Of a stretch of DNA of 64,000 nucleotides, positions 35,570-45,298 are shown one piece after another (the first letter of the stretch is position 1; each line of letters opens with the position of its first letter). The translations under genes and the position numbers were made by a program. Source of the DNA: Marinifilum sp. N1E240. GTDB lineage: Bacteria > Bacteroidota > Bacteroidia > Bacteroidales > Marinifilaceae. The notes under the pieces were generated by a model. It had not been told where the DNA came from and searched no databases. It worked only from the letters and a program-made list of their open reading frames with translations. The stretch lies in the NCBI RefSeq assembly GCF_009295825.1, contig NZ_WHKF01000002.1, positions 682,001-746,000 on the forward strand, written 5' to 3'.

Positions 35570-36895
35570 ATGAATTACAATATAGTAGCCGGTATAGATA
35601 GTTGTACCCTAAATAGAATTATTGGGGATGTATACAAGGCGGTATATCCAAGTTTGTTTAAGAATACAATAACATTAAATCAATTGGGAATCGAATCTGT
35701 AGCCTTTGATATTACTAAAGCGCCTCAAATTAGTTTCGAAAGAGCCAAAGAGATTAAAAATCAGGTTGAAGGTATCATTAAGAATAATGAGCTTAAGGAA
35801 CTAAGTAATTTATCAGAAGACGATAAGCTTAAAGTTCTTGAAATGGCTTCGGCGGCTTCATTTGGTTTAGATGCTAATGTTAGCCTAACAATTAATTATG
35901 AGGGAGGAGAAGCCCCTACGAATACAGAGGCTATTATCCACATAAACCTTAACATTCAGGCGATAACAAAAGAAGGAAAGAATTTTTTAACGGCACATTT
36001 GATTTCTGCAAACTTAAAAAGTATTCCGGCCAATCCGCTTCTCGAAGATCTGTTAAACAAAGCATTTATTCCACATTTTACACCTTACTTTAATGATAAT
36101 ATTTTAAAGCCTATCGAGATACCAACTTTAGAATATAACTCTTTACTTGTAAGTCTTCCGTCTACAGTTACTCAAAATCCTTATTTCTTAAACTTTTCAG
36201 CTTTAGGATCAATTCAACCCGATGTGCCAGCTCCGGAAAAATGGCCTGCTGATTGTGTTTTTGCAGGAGTAGATGCTGCTTTAATGCAGGGAGTTGTTTC
36301 GGCAGTAAATATATTCCCATTGGGTCCATCAACAGGTTTCGATTGGAAGATAATTACTGGAAAGGTGAATGCTCAATTGCAGACACCGAATCATTTCGAG
36401 GTAAATAAGGATGGCAGCATATCTGCAAAGTTACCTTTGGAGGCTCGTGCTCAGTTAACCATTCATACGCCATGGCCATTGCCAAATTTCTCTTTTGGAC
36501 CTAAGGCTACATCTACAGTAAAATTAACTCTTAAACCTTTGGTTAAAAATTCAGATTTCTATATCGAGGTTAAAGATGTGCAGATTAAAGAAATGAGTTT
36601 TGATTTTGGAGGTATTCCAGGTTGGCTAAATACAATATTTTCTCCATTACGAGCTGGATTAGGAATTGCATTAAATACAGCCTTACAGCCAATAATAAAA
36701 GCTGCATTACTGGCTATTCCTGCTATTAAGATATTTACCCTGCCTACTATTCCAATTACTTTGGCAGATAAAACAATAGAGGTAAAACTTAATAGTGCAA
36801 AAACAACTGCTCAAAATTCATTGCTCATGGTAAATACACAAGTCGCTGTATCTGCTAAGCAGGCAGAAAAAGATAGAGTTGCACTTAATGTTTGA
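35570..36895 (+). CDS. Hypothetical protein, possible TULIP/BPI-like lipid-binding fold
   Basis: A 441-residue protein without signal peptide. It alternates long beta strands and amphipathic segments. Landmarks are CTLNRIIGDVYKAVYPSLF, an AITKEGKNFLTAHLIS strand pair, and a C-terminal amphipathic region GWLNTIFSPLRAGLGIALNT followed by ILTLPTIPIT-type strands. The arrangement recalls TULIP-superfamily (BPI/SMP/P47-like) proteins, but no diagnostic motif was seen, so this is a guess. A strong terminator follows directly. Likely partner of the 159-residue protein. Confidence 0.55.
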   Translation: MNYNIVAGIDSCTLNRIIGDVYKAVYPSLFKNTITLNQLGIESVAFDITKAPQISFERAKEIKNQVEGIIKNNELKELSNLSEDDKLKVLEMASAASFGLDANVSLTINYEGGEAPTNTEAIIHINLNIQAITKEGKNFLTAHLISANLKSIPANPLLEDLLNKAFIPHFTPYFNDNILKPIEIPTLEYNSLLVSLPSTVTQNPYFLNFSALGSIQPDVPAPEKWPADCVFAGVDAALMQGVVSAVNIFPLGPSTGFDWKIITGKVNAQLQTPNHFEVNKDGSISAKLPLEARAQLTIHTPWPLPNFSFGPKATSTVKLTLKPLVKNSDFYIEVKDVQIKEMSFDFGGIPGWLNTIFSPLRAGLGIALNTALQPIIKAALLAIPAIKIFTLPTIPITLADKTIEVKLNSAKTTAQNSLLMVNTQVAVSAKQAEKDRVALNV

Positions 36896-36911
36896 TTGTT
36901 TTGCTTAAAAT

Positions 36912-36945
36912 AAAGACCTCCTAATTTATTGGGAGGTCTTTTTTA
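36912..36945. terminator. Intrinsic terminator (works in both directions)
   Basis: AAAGACCTCC pairs with GGGAGGTCTTT across a short AT loop, followed by TTTTT. It separates the convergent operon from the S24 repressor gene. Confidence 0.8.
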
Positions 36946-36961
36946 TTGCTCAGAGCTTTGT

Positions 36962-37675
36962 TTATAGTCCTACTTCAAAGCCATTATACGTCTCAAATTT
37001 CCAGATTTCAATCACTTTTCCTATTTCCAGGTCGTAAGGTGTATAGTTTCGGTTGGTAGAGACCAGCAAAAGGGTCTGATTCTTTTCCAGTTGATTGTAT
37101 ACCAATTTAAAAACAATCCCATCATCCTGTGTTACGATAATGCAGGGCGTACCATCCTTTATCATTTCCCAATTTTGAATGTAGGAAGCAGTTACCCATG
37201 CACCTTCGGGAATGGGCAGCATAGAATCTCCTTGAATCTGAAACGTACGGTAGCTTTTATCTTTGGGCAAAAAGGGTAGGGAGAATTTCGGCAAAGAACC
37301 AATAAATTCCAAATCGCCATAGCTATTGGTATAACCAGCTTGCGCCTTTAAAGGCACCATTTCTATGTTTTCTTCTCCATCCTGGTTGATTGATAGGGTA
37401 AGCAGTCGCAATTTTTTACCGGTTACATCAATATCGAATCCATCTTCGATCTGCGAAAGCTGAAATTCCGATAATTCCTGTAAATTATACCTTAGCAGCG
37501 CGTCGATAGATACATTAAAGTACTCGGCAAACTTAATCAGCACCTTAAATGGTGGCTGCACGCTCTTTTCATAACCAGCCAAAGTTGTTCTGGTAATCTC
37601 CAACTGATCAGATAAATCGGCTTGCGATCTCTTTCTTCGCTTGCGAAGGAACTTGATATTTTCTGCAAAAAACAT
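36962..37675 (-). CDS. XRE-family repressor with S24 (LexA/UmuD-like) peptidase domain
   Basis: A 237-residue protein. An N-terminal helix-turn-helix covers residues 5-60 (QADLSDQLEITRTTLAGYEK). A cleavage site Ala113-Gly114 lies in KAQAGY, and the S24 peptidase domain follows with Ser151 in GDSMLP and Lys190 in IVFKLV. All elements for RecA-stimulated self-cleavage are present. It is divergent from the error-prone polymerase genes with only 73 bp between, and is therefore probably their repressor. Related to the LexA-like regulators that pair with DinB/UmuC in Bacteroidota. Confidence 0.9.
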   Translation of the reverse strand: MFFAENIKFLRKRRKRSQADLSDQLEITRTTLAGYEKSVQPPFKVLIKFAEYFNVSIDALLRYNLQELSEFQLSQIEDGFDIDVTGKKLRLLTLSINQDGEENIEMVPLKAQAGYTNSYGDLEFIGSLPKFSLPFLPKDKSYRTFQIQGDSMLPIPEGAWVTASYIQNWEMIKDGTPCIIVTQDDGIVFKLVYNQLEKNQTLLLVSTNRNYTPYDLEIGKVIEIWKFETYNGFEVGL

Positions 37676-37717
37676 AGCTTCTTTTTTTCAAAGATAAGAA
37701 AGAAAGACTAAATTATA

Positions 37718-37743
37718 GTCAGAATATTGACGAAAATATCGAC
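37718..37743. promoter_or_regulatory. Candidate SOS operator between the repressor and Y-family polymerase genes
   Basis: GTCAGAATATTGAC (37718-37731) has perfect GTCA/TGAC arms. The overlapping GACGAAAATATCGAC (37729-37743) has CGA/TCG symmetry. They lie in the 73-bp gap between two divergent genes, the second just 5 bp before the polymerase start codon. That is where a repressor would act on both. No consensus for this repressor is known to me. Confidence 0.5.
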
Positions 37744-37748
37744 ATTTA

Positions 37749-38963
37749 GTGAAAAGAACAATATTACATATGGATTTGGACACATTTTTTGTGTCGTGTG
37801 AGAGGTTGTTGGACAGTAAATTAAATAACCGACCGGTATTAATCGGGGGAACGTCCGACAGGGGAGTTGTAGCAGCTTGTTCTTACGAAGCGCGGGTATA
37901 TGGCATTCATTCTGCCATGCCAATGAAAATGGCAAGAATGTTATGTCCCGATGCGGTGGTAATTCGAGGCAATAGCGGAACTTACAGCAAGTTTTCCGAT
38001 ATGGTTACCGAAATCATAAAGGAGCAGTCGCCCATCTTCGAAAAATCATCTATCGATGAGTTTTATATTGATATAACAGGAATGGATCGCTTTGTGCGGG
38101 AAAGTTACATGTGGTCGAGAGAGTTGCGCGAAAGAATTCTTAGGGAGACACACCTGCCCATCTCTTTTGGTCTTTCAAGTAGCAAAACGGTTTCGAAAGT
38201 TGGAACCGGGGAAGCAAAGCCCAACAATCATATCAATATCGAAAGTGGGAATGAAGTTCCTTTTTTGGCTCCGCTTTCCATTAAAAAGATTCCCATGGTT
38301 GGCGAAAAAACCTATCACAAGTTGCGAAGCATGGGGGTGGAAAAAGTACGAACCGTTCAGGAGATGCCCATGGAATTAATGGAGCGTGTACTGGGAAAAA
38401 ACGGGCAGGTAATTTGGAAAAAGGCACAGGGAATTGATAACACACCAGTGACTGCCTGGAATGAGCGAAAATCGATTTCTTCGGAACGAACTTTCGAGAA
38501 AGATACCACCGATATTGTAAAATTGCGCAGTATTTTGGTTGCCATGGCTGAAAATTTGGCTTATCAGCTCCGAAATGGAAACAAACTAACTGCTTGTGTG
38601 ACGGTTAAGATCAGGTATTCCGACTTTCAGACCTATACAAAACAGAAGCGAATCCCCTACACATCATTAGATCATACGCTAATCGCTGTCGTTCTCGACC
38701 TTTTTGATAAGATGTATGAGCGTCGTGTACTGATTCGTTTGATAGGCGTTCGATTTAGCAATTTGGTGGGTGGAACTTATCAAATTCGTCTGTTCGAGGA
38801 CTCCGAAAAGTTGATAAAATTATATCAGGCTATGGATCATTTGCGGAATCAGTATGGAAAAAATGCGGTGAAACGTGCCATTGCCATGGATGTAAAAACC
38901 ATTGGTGGCATGAACCCTTTTAATGGACAAGCACCAATTATTCCTGCTCACCGAAGACAGTAA
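37749..38963 (+). CDS. dinB: Y-family DNA polymerase (DinB-like)
   Basis: A 404-residue translesion polymerase. The palm/fingers carry Asp9 in HMDLDTFF, the SYEARVYGI motif and Asp103-Glu104 in SSIDEFYID. A thumb helix-hairpin-helix (IPMVGEKTYHKLRSMG) and a little-finger domain to about residue 345 follow. The GTG at 37749 is the start, because the first beta strand (RTILHMDLD) would be lost with the internal ATG. It is followed by an error-prone DnaE, 81 bp downstream, forming a damage-inducible mutagenesis cassette with the divergent S24 repressor. Confidence 0.92.
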   Translation: MKRTILHMDLDTFFVSCERLLDSKLNNRPVLIGGTSDRGVVAACSYEARVYGIHSAMPMKMARMLCPDAVVIRGNSGTYSKFSDMVTEIIKEQSPIFEKSSIDEFYIDITGMDRFVRESYMWSRELRERILRETHLPISFGLSSSKTVSKVGTGEAKPNNHINIESGNEVPFLAPLSIKKIPMVGEKTYHKLRSMGVEKVRTVQEMPMELMERVLGKNGQVIWKKAQGIDNTPVTAWNERKSISSERTFEKDTTDIVKLRSILVAMAENLAYQLRNGNKLTACVTVKIRYSDFQTYTKQKRIPYTSLDHTLIAVVLDLFDKMYERRVLIRLIGVRFSNLVGGTYQIRLFEDSEKLIKLYQAMDHLRNQYGKNAVKRAIAMDVKTIGGMNPFNGQAPIIPAHRRQ

Positions 38964-39044
38964 GTCTAATTATGAAATTCTCCCTTTTATAGAGAGGGTA
39001 ATCATTATTGGACTTTATATTTCTTGACTTTTATACTTTAATAC

Positions 39045-42008
39045 ATGTTATTGAATTGTCACAGCTACTACAGTTTTAAATACGGAACTCTTTCGGTAGA
39101 AGAGCTTTTGCAGGAAGCTCAGGCGGGAGAGCATGCTGTTGTTGCCTTAACGGATATCAACAATACAGCGGCTAGTCTCGATTTTGTGAGGCAGGCGAAG
39201 GAATTTTCGCTTCGTCCACTTGTAGGTGTTGATTTTAGGAATGGAAACCAGCAGCAATATGTTGCCATAGCTAAAAATGCAGATGGTTTTCGGGAGCTGA
39301 ATGAGTTTCTGACCAAACATCTGCATGCACATACCGAATTTGAAGCAAAAGCTCCTTCCTTTAAAAATGCTTTTGTGGTATATCCCTTTCAAAATCAGTT
39401 GCGAGATCTGGAAGAGCACGAATATGTAGGCATAAGTTCGAAAGATTTGCAATACCTGCCATTTTCGGTGTGGAAAAATCATCAGCAAAAGTTGGTGATA
39501 TTACAAACTTCCAGCTTTCGTAACAAAAAGGATTACAATATTCATCGATTGTTGAGAGCTATTGATAAGAATACGCTCTTGAGCAAATTACCGAAAGAAG
39601 AGCAGGCTGTTTTCGAAGATCAATACAGAAGCAAAGCAGATTTGCTGGAACTGTATAAGGAATATCCGAAAATTGTAGAAAATACAGAACAACTATTGAC
39701 TGCTTGCAGCATGGATTTTGAGTTTGGAACCAACAAAAACAAGAAGCTTTTTACCAAATCGGAAGAAGAGGATTTTAAATTGCTGGTGAAGCTGGCTTGT
39801 GAGGGTTTAGAATACCGATACCATAATGTAACGGATGAAATTCTGGATCGTTTGAATAAGGAACTGAAGGTAATTCGACAGTTGAATTTCTGTTCCTATT
39901 TTCTGATTAATTGGGATTTGGTTCGCTATTCTCAAAGTCAGGGATATTATCATGTAGGACGAGGAAGTGGAGCCAATAGTTTGGTTGCTTATTTACTGAA
40001 AATTACCAATGTTGATCCGGTTGACTTAGACCTTTACTTTGAGCGTTTCATTAATCCGTTTCGAACTTCACCACCCGATTTTGATATCGATTTTTCATGG
40101 ACCGATCGCGATGATGTAACGCGATATTTGTTTGATACATATGGTTGGGATCGAGTAGTTCTGTTGGGAACCTTTATCACTTTTAGTCACAAGTCTGCTT
40201 TTCGCGAAATTGGCAAAGTATTTGGCTTGCCCGATGAGGAGATTGTCCGCCTGCAAAAGAATCCCAATCCGGCACAAGCCGATGAGTATGGAAAGTGGGT
40301 GATACGCTACAGCAAATACATTTCGGGCTTTCCAAGTCATTGCAGTATCCACTCCAGTGGGATTTTAATAGCAGATGAGCCAATCAGTAACTATTCATCA
40401 ACAGAACTGTTGCCAAAAGGCTTTCCTTCTACCCAGTTCGACATGTACATTGCCGAAGATTTGGGCTTGCACAAGTTCGATATCCTGAGTCAGCGTGGTT
40501 TAGGAAAAATCAAGGACACCTTAGGCATTATCAAACAAAACCATGGGATTGATATCGATATTAATGATACCAAATTGTTCATGGAAGATCTGCGTGTAAA
40601 GCGCATGCTGAAAAAAGGACAGGCAATTGGTTGTTTTTATGTGGAATCTCCGGCGATGCGAATGCTTTTAACCAAGCTTAAGGCTGAAGATTACAAGCGC
40701 TTGGTAGCGGCGAGTTCTATTATCAGACCAGGAGTGGCTAAAAGCGGTATGATGCGTGAATACATCATCCGATTTCAGAATAAAGAGAGGAGAGAGCAGG
40801 CACAACGGGAATTGCCCGCACTGTATGAGATTTTGGAGGAGACTTATGGAGTAATGGTGTATCAGGAGGATGTGATTAAGGTAGCTCACTATTTTGCTGG
40901 CTTAACATTGGATGAGGCTGATGTGCTTCGCAGGGGAATGTCCTGGAAATTTAAGCAACGCAACGAGTTTAGTAAGGTGCGCAATAAGTTTTTCTCCAAT
41001 TGTAAAACAAAAGGCTATTCCGAACATACTGTAAGTGATATTTGGCGACAAATCGAAAGTTTTGCCAATTATGCTTTTGCCAAAGGACATTCGGCAAGTT
41101 ATGCCGTAGAAAGCTTTCAGGCGCTCTATTTAAAAGCTTACTACCCATTGGAGTATATGGTTGCTACCTTGAATAATGGTGGAGGCTTTTATTCTGCTCA
41201 GCTATATCTGCACGAAGCGGTTATGAATGGAGCAGAGGTGGTAACTCCTTGTGTAAACAGTAGTTCATGGAAAAACATCATAAAGGGGAAGACCATTTTC
41301 CTGGGATTTTATTTGTTAAGGGATTTGGAAAAAGGAATGGTTAAAGCCCTGATAAAAGAGAGAACAGAAAAGGGTGATTTTTTGAGCTTACGAGATTTTG
41401 TAAAGCGCAATCCAATAGGTTTGGAACAGTTAATTATTCTAATTAGAATTGGAGCCTTTCGATTTACAGGAAAAGAAAAAAAGGAATTGCTTTGGGATGC
41501 CCATTTTTTATTGGGACACAACAAGAAAGCCAAGCCTGAAAAGACTCTTTTTCAGATGGAGGTAAAAGAGTTTAAGCTGCCAAAATTGTGGCAACACAAG
41601 CTTGAAAATGCTTTTGATGAAATTGAATTGCTGGGCTTATCGGTACAATCGCCTTTTGATTTGCTTAAAGATGAGCTGTCTTCCGATTTAAAAGCTTGTC
41701 ATTTACCGAGATTGATTAACCGATACATTCGCATAGTAGCTTTTTTAATTCACCGCAAGCCCACCAAGGCTAGCAATGGCAAAATCATGTATTTTGGTAC
41801 CTGGATCGATCTGGACGGACATTGGCTGGATACCGTTCATTTTCCACCTAGCGCAAAAGATTATCCCTTTAGAGGTCCCGGATGCTACTGCATAGAGGGT
41901 AGAGTAGTGGAGGAGTACGGTTTTTTGAGTATTGAGGTGAGCAAAATGGAAAGAATGGCAAACTTAAGTATCGAAGATGTTGTTAGTTGTGATAAAGAGA
42001 AAACCTGA
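39045..42008 (+). CDS. dnaE2: DNA polymerase III alpha subunit, error-prone (DnaE2-like)
   Basis: A 987-residue C-family polymerase, shorter than a replicative DnaE (about 1150-1200). The N-terminal PHP domain is degenerate (ALTDINN where active PHP domains have a DH motif), so it probably lacks proofreading. The polymerase core carries catalytic aspartates in PPDFDIDFSW (Asp345, Asp347, Asp349) and GRGSGANSLVAYLL. Helix-hairpin-helix and OB-fold regions lie at the C terminus. Its position after the Y-family polymerase matches the ImuB/DnaE2 style of mutasome, although no ImuA-like gene is present. Confidence 0.9.
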   Translation: MLLNCHSYYSFKYGTLSVEELLQEAQAGEHAVVALTDINNTAASLDFVRQAKEFSLRPLVGVDFRNGNQQQYVAIAKNADGFRELNEFLTKHLHAHTEFEAKAPSFKNAFVVYPFQNQLRDLEEHEYVGISSKDLQYLPFSVWKNHQQKLVILQTSSFRNKKDYNIHRLLRAIDKNTLLSKLPKEEQAVFEDQYRSKADLLELYKEYPKIVENTEQLLTACSMDFEFGTNKNKKLFTKSEEEDFKLLVKLACEGLEYRYHNVTDEILDRLNKELKVIRQLNFCSYFLINWDLVRYSQSQGYYHVGRGSGANSLVAYLLKITNVDPVDLDLYFERFINPFRTSPPDFDIDFSWTDRDDVTRYLFDTYGWDRVVLLGTFITFSHKSAFREIGKVFGLPDEEIVRLQKNPNPAQADEYGKWVIRYSKYISGFPSHCSIHSSGILIADEPISNYSSTELLPKGFPSTQFDMYIAEDLGLHKFDILSQRGLGKIKDTLGIIKQNHGIDIDINDTKLFMEDLRVKRMLKKGQAIGCFYVESPAMRMLLTKLKAEDYKRLVAASSIIRPGVAKSGMMREYIIRFQNKERREQAQRELPALYEILEETYGVMVYQEDVIKVAHYFAGLTLDEADVLRRGMSWKFKQRNEFSKVRNKFFSNCKTKGYSEHTVSDIWRQIESFANYAFAKGHSASYAVESFQALYLKAYYPLEYMVATLNNGGGFYSAQLYLHEAVMNGAEVVTPCVNSSSWKNIIKGKTIFLGFYLLRDLEKGMVKALIKERTEKGDFLSLRDFVKRNPIGLEQLIILIRIGAFRFTGKEKKELLWDAHFLLGHNKKAKPEKTLFQMEVKEFKLPKLWQHKLENAFDEIELLGLSVQSPFDLLKDELSSDLKACHLPRLINRYIRIVAFLIHRKPTKASNGKIMYFGTWIDLDGHWLDTVHFPPSAKDYPFRGPGCYCIEGRVVEEYGFLSIEVSKMERMANLSIEDVVSCDKEKT

Positions 42009-42024
42009 CAAAATATCTGTCAGG
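42004..42024. terminator. Hairpin between convergent dnaE2 and pyrD, possible terminator
   Basis: CCTGACA pairs with TGTCAGG across a 7-nt loop and includes the dnaE2 stop codon. No T-run follows on either side, so termination is uncertain. Confidence 0.4.
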
Positions 42025-42040
42025 AATATTGAAGATGAAC

Positions 42041-43084
42041 TTAAATGGTTCTTTTAATTAGCTCCTTATTAATCGCTTTAACTAAAGCCGGACCTTCATA
42101 TATAAAGCCTGTATAAATCTGAATCAGAGAAGCTCCTGCGTTTAGTTTTTCCAATGCATCTTCTTTGTTCATAATTCCACCAACACCTATTACAGGAATA
42201 TTGCCCTTCGATTTTTGGTGAATATAGCGGATCACTTCTGTAGATCTATCTTTTAGTGGTTGACCACTTAATCCTCCTGCACCAACTGCCTCAATTTTAT
42301 TTTGTGAAGCACTTAAACTATCTCTTGAAATGGTCGTGTTAGTAGCCACTATACCATCAATTTTTGTTTCCTGAACAATCTCAATTATATCATCCAATTG
42401 GGATGTGTTTACATCAGGAGCAATTTTCAGAAGAATAGGTTTTGCTTTCTCTTTGCTTTGATTTAGAACAACCAGTTGATTGAGTAGTTTCTTTAAAGGT
42501 TCTTTGCCTTGCAGCTCTCTCAGGTTAGGTGTATTGGGAGAACTAACATTTACAACAAAATAATCAACATGAGAATACAATGAATTAAAGCAGGTGATGT
42601 AATCCTTACTGGCTTCGTCGTTTGGAGTAATTTTATTTTTTCCAATATTTCCACCAATCAGAATATTTGTTCGTTTCCTTTTTAAACGCTCAACCGCTTC
42701 TTCAACACCTTCGTTATTGAATCCCATTCGATTTACAAGAGCTTTATCCTCCACAAAGCGAAATAAGCGTGGTTTTGGATTTCCGGCTTGAGATTTAGGA
42801 GTAAGTGTACCTATTTCGATAAATCCAAATCCCATACTTCCCAAAAAATCAAAGGCTTCTGCATTTTTATCTAAACCGGCAGCCAAACCTACAGGATTGG
42901 GAAAATTTAATCCAAAGAGATGGCGTTCTAAAGAAGGATGCTTTACCCTAAATTGAACAGAAACAATCCAACGCACCAAGGCAAACCGTTGAAAAAATTT
43001 AAACCATGCAAAGGTGAATTTATGAATCGTTTCAGGTTGGAACTGTATTAAAAGAGGGCGAATTAGTAATCGGTATAAACTCAT
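42041..43084 (-). CDS. pyrD: Quinone-dependent dihydroorotate dehydrogenase (class 2)
   Basis: A 347-residue FMN enzyme of pyrimidine synthesis that oxidises dihydroorotate to orotate and reduces the membrane quinone. The N-terminal 40 residues form the membrane-associating helices typical of class 2 ([19 protein letters not shown]). Visible landmarks are [23 protein letters not shown], the substrate/active-base region [15 protein letters not shown], and the FMN-phosphate motif [20 protein letters not shown]. Complete and of usual length; a single gene in convergent orientation to dnaE2. Confidence 0.96.
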   Translation of the reverse strand: MSLYRLLIRPLLIQFQPETIHKFTFAWFKFFQRFALVRWIVSVQFRVKHPSLERHLFGLNFPNPVGLAAGLDKNAEAFDFLGSMGFGFIEIGTLTPKSQAGNPKPRLFRFVEDKALVNRMGFNNEGVEEAVERLKRKRTNILIGGNIGKNKITPNDEASKDYITCFNSLYSHVDYFVVNVSSPNTPNLRELQGKEPLKKLLNQLVVLNQSKEKAKPILLKIAPDVNTSQLDDIIEIVQETKIDGIVATNTTISRDSLSASQNKIEAVGAGGLSGQPLKDRSTEVIRYIHQKSKGNIPVIGVGGIMNKEDALEKLNAGASLIQIYTGFIYEGPALVKAINKELIKRTI

Positions 43085-43212
43085 TTTTGTATAATTTTAT
43101 GCAAATATAATAGGAATATTAAAAGAAAAAGAGTTTTAAGTCTTATTTATGTGTAATGTTGAAAATATTCATGTGAAAGTTATCACCTTTTTAAGAATTT
43201 TATCTCTTAAAA

Positions 43213-43243
43213 TTTGTCATAAAACAAAATATAACTATTTTCG
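43213..43243 (+). promoter_or_regulatory. Putative Bacteroidota sigma-A promoter
   Basis: TTTG at 43213-43216 and TATTTTCG at 43236-43243 with a 19-bp spacer. They fit the Bacteroidota consensus TTTG-N19-TAnnTTTG except for one base of the -7 element, about 80 bp before the 99-residue gene. Confidence 0.4.
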
Positions 43244-43321
43244 TTCTGCTTTTAAATAAGAGGGCATATTTTATTAATGTTCTTATAATCTGAACTTAAT
43301 AAATAAAGACGAACTCAAAGA

Positions 43322-43621
43322 ATGGAAAAAATGAAAGAAATAGAGCTGAATCAATTCCAATTGAATGTATTGTTGGACGAAGAAGAGAAAGCAGCCTATA
43401 ATTACATTGTACAAGAAGGAACCTTTTGTGTTCACTGCAAAGACATGTGTACGAAAGGGGTAGATGTTAAAGAGAATTTCCTAAACGATATGAATGACAT
43501 CTTAATAAAGGGAAGATGTAAGAAATGTAGTGGAAATGTGAGTCGTTTTATTGAATATGGAGAGTTTGAGGAATTTAGAATTAAAGCGGCTAAATTCAGA
43601 AAATCAATAGGTGCAGAATAA
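43322..43621 (+). CDS. Small cysteine-rich, probably zinc-binding protein
   Basis: A 99-residue protein with CVHCKDMC near residue 37 and CKKC near residue 63, which together could form one zinc knuckle. N and C termini are charged helices. I do not recognise a family. It is a single gene between its own promoter-like element and a strong terminator. Such small zinc proteins are often regulators or adaptors, but nothing specific can be said. Confidence 0.7.
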   Translation: MEKMKEIELNQFQLNVLLDEEEKAAYNYIVQEGTFCVHCKDMCTKGVDVKENFLNDMNDILIKGRCKKCSGNVSRFIEYGEFEEFRIKAAKFRKSIGAE

Positions 43622-43638
43622 TTATTTATTATACATAT

Positions 43639-43674
43639 AAAAAAATCCTCCTTCGAACTGAAGGAGGATTTTTT
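43639..43674. terminator. Intrinsic terminator, bidirectional
   Basis: AAAAAATCCTCCTT and AAGGAGGATTTTTT form a strong stem with a 7-nt loop between two convergent genes. Confidence 0.88.
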
Positions 43675-43689
43675 ATTTGTAACAAGTTA

Positions 43690-44214
43690 TTATTCTCTTT
43701 TTAAAATGTGATAGCTAACTTTTACAACTCCATTTCTAAATGGCATATCATCTAAACGATAACTGTCGTAGATGTATGGATCATACTCTGGATGAAACTC
43801 GTCGGTAAATAGAGGATAGTTTCTAATAAATCCTGGGAAACCGTAGTAAGGATTCAAATCGAACCAATATTCGTCATAAGGGTTTAGGTGAATGACAACA
43901 CGAAAATCGTGCTCATACTCATCTGGATGATAAATATACCCTCTCTCGCTCATGGAATTAATTTCTGCACGATCCCAATGAGCTGCAGCTCCATTTACTT
44001 CAACCCATCCATTTTCCAATTGTACAGGTCTACTGTTTTTATCTCTTATAAAAATCTGAACTTCTTTATTGTTGTCGTAATCTTGAGCAATGTGAACGGA
44101 AACCTTTACTAATGAAGGATCTGTTAATTCAATATCGCTTAAAGCTGATTTGCTACAAGATTGTATTCCAAATGCACTCAGAAGAAGTAGTAAAATGTAT
44201 ATGCGTGTTTTCAT
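43690..44214 (-). CDS. Lipoprotein of unknown function
   Basis: A 174-residue protein with a lipobox (FGIQSC, Cys20). The mature part is a short acidic linker followed by a beta-rich domain with many Tyr and Pro residues (DEYWFDLNPYYGFPGFIRNYPLF split by turns) and a last strand VVKVSYHILK. I do not recognise a family. No SusD or other partner gene lies next to it. Facing and location at the outer membrane are unknown. Confidence 0.75.
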   Translation of the reverse strand: MKTRIYILLLLLSAFGIQSCSKSALSDIELTDPSLVKVSVHIAQDYDNNKEVQIFIRDKNSRPVQLENGWVEVNGAAAHWDRAEINSMSERGYIYHPDEYEHDFRVVIHLNPYDEYWFDLNPYYGFPGFIRNYPLFTDEFHPEYDPYIYDSYRLDDMPFRNGVVKVSYHILKRE

Positions 44215-44437
44215 AGTTCAAAAGTGTTGATTTGTTAGTATGACACTTAAAAAACGATGAACACTTACTCGGTAAATGAATTTTTAATTTTTCAGGGTAA
44301 TTATAGTCGTATCATTTAAAAAATTTAAGAATTAATAAACTACATATTTATGTTTCAAAATGTTTGATTATCAGATTACTATAAAAAGGAAAAATGTTGT
44401 ATATTGAATAGGAGTTCACTAATGATAAACGTTAAAT

Positions 44438-45298
44438 ATGGAAAAAAATAAAGTAATTATAAATTTTTGCCCAACAGGCATGATACCAACCAAAGAAATC
44501 ACACCACATGTACCGGTTTCACCTCAGGAGGTTATAGAGCAAACTCATGAAGCATACGAATTAGGAATTACAATAGCACATCTTCATGCACGAGAAAATG
44601 ATGGAGTGCCAACTTATAAAAAGAATGTATATCAGGAAATTTTTGAAGGTGTTCGTAAGTATTGTCCCGATTTGATAATTTGTGGTAGTACATCGGGAAG
44701 AAATTTTCCTGAATTTGAAAAACGATCGGGTGTGATTGAGTTAAAACCAGATATGTGTTCACTTACATTAAGCAGTTTAAATTTTGTAAAGCAAGCTTCG
44801 GTTAATGCTCCAGATATGGTGCAACGCCTGGCAGAGAAAATGAAATCTTACGGTGTTTCGGTGGAATTGGAATGTTTCGATTTAGGGATGATTAATTATG
44901 GGAAATATCTGATAAAAAAGGGTATTATAGAGGGACCATTTTACTGGAATCTTTTGTTTGGCAACATTGCAGGTTTTCAGGCGAATTTTCATCAAATGGG
45001 AACAGCTTTATCTGAAATCCCTAAAGACCATTTTGTAGGATTAGCAGGTTTGGCGGGAGACCAATTAGCCGTAAATGCTGCTGCAATAGGAATGGGCTAT
45101 GGTGTGAGAGTTGGTCTGGAAGATAATATTTGGTGGGATGCTCAGCGAAGCAGAAAATGTACCAATACAGAACTGGTACAAAGGATTCATTCATTAATTC
45201 AAATCAATAATAAAGAGTTTTTCACACCAAAGGAATTTGGTAAATTGGGATTTAAAAATGAGGGAATCAAAGAGCAACTTTCAACTTCTTGGGTTTGA
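44438..45298 (+). CDS. BKACE family beta-keto acid cleavage enzyme (DUF849)
   Basis: A 286-residue TIM-barrel enzyme. It has the zinc-binding His48 and His50 in AHLHAREND, CGSTSGR, a conserved Glu in VELECFD, and NFHQMGTALSEIP. Kce, the founder, condenses 3-keto-5-aminohexanoate with acetyl-CoA in lysine fermentation; the family has many other specificities. Substitutions relative to Kce cannot be judged here, and no other lysine-fermentation gene is nearby. Its 3' end overlaps the start of the next gene by 41 bp. Confidence 0.88.
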   Translation: MEKNKVIINFCPTGMIPTKEITPHVPVSPQEVIEQTHEAYELGITIAHLHARENDGVPTYKKNVYQEIFEGVRKYCPDLIICGSTSGRNFPEFEKRSGVIELKPDMCSLTLSSLNFVKQASVNAPDMVQRLAEKMKSYGVSVELECFDLGMINYGKYLIKKGIIEGPFYWNLLFGNIAGFQANFHQMGTALSEIPKDHFVGLAGLAGDQLAVNAAAIGMGYGVRVGLEDNIWWDAQRSRKCTNTELVQRIHSLIQINNKEFFTPKEFGKLGFKNEGIKEQLSTSWV

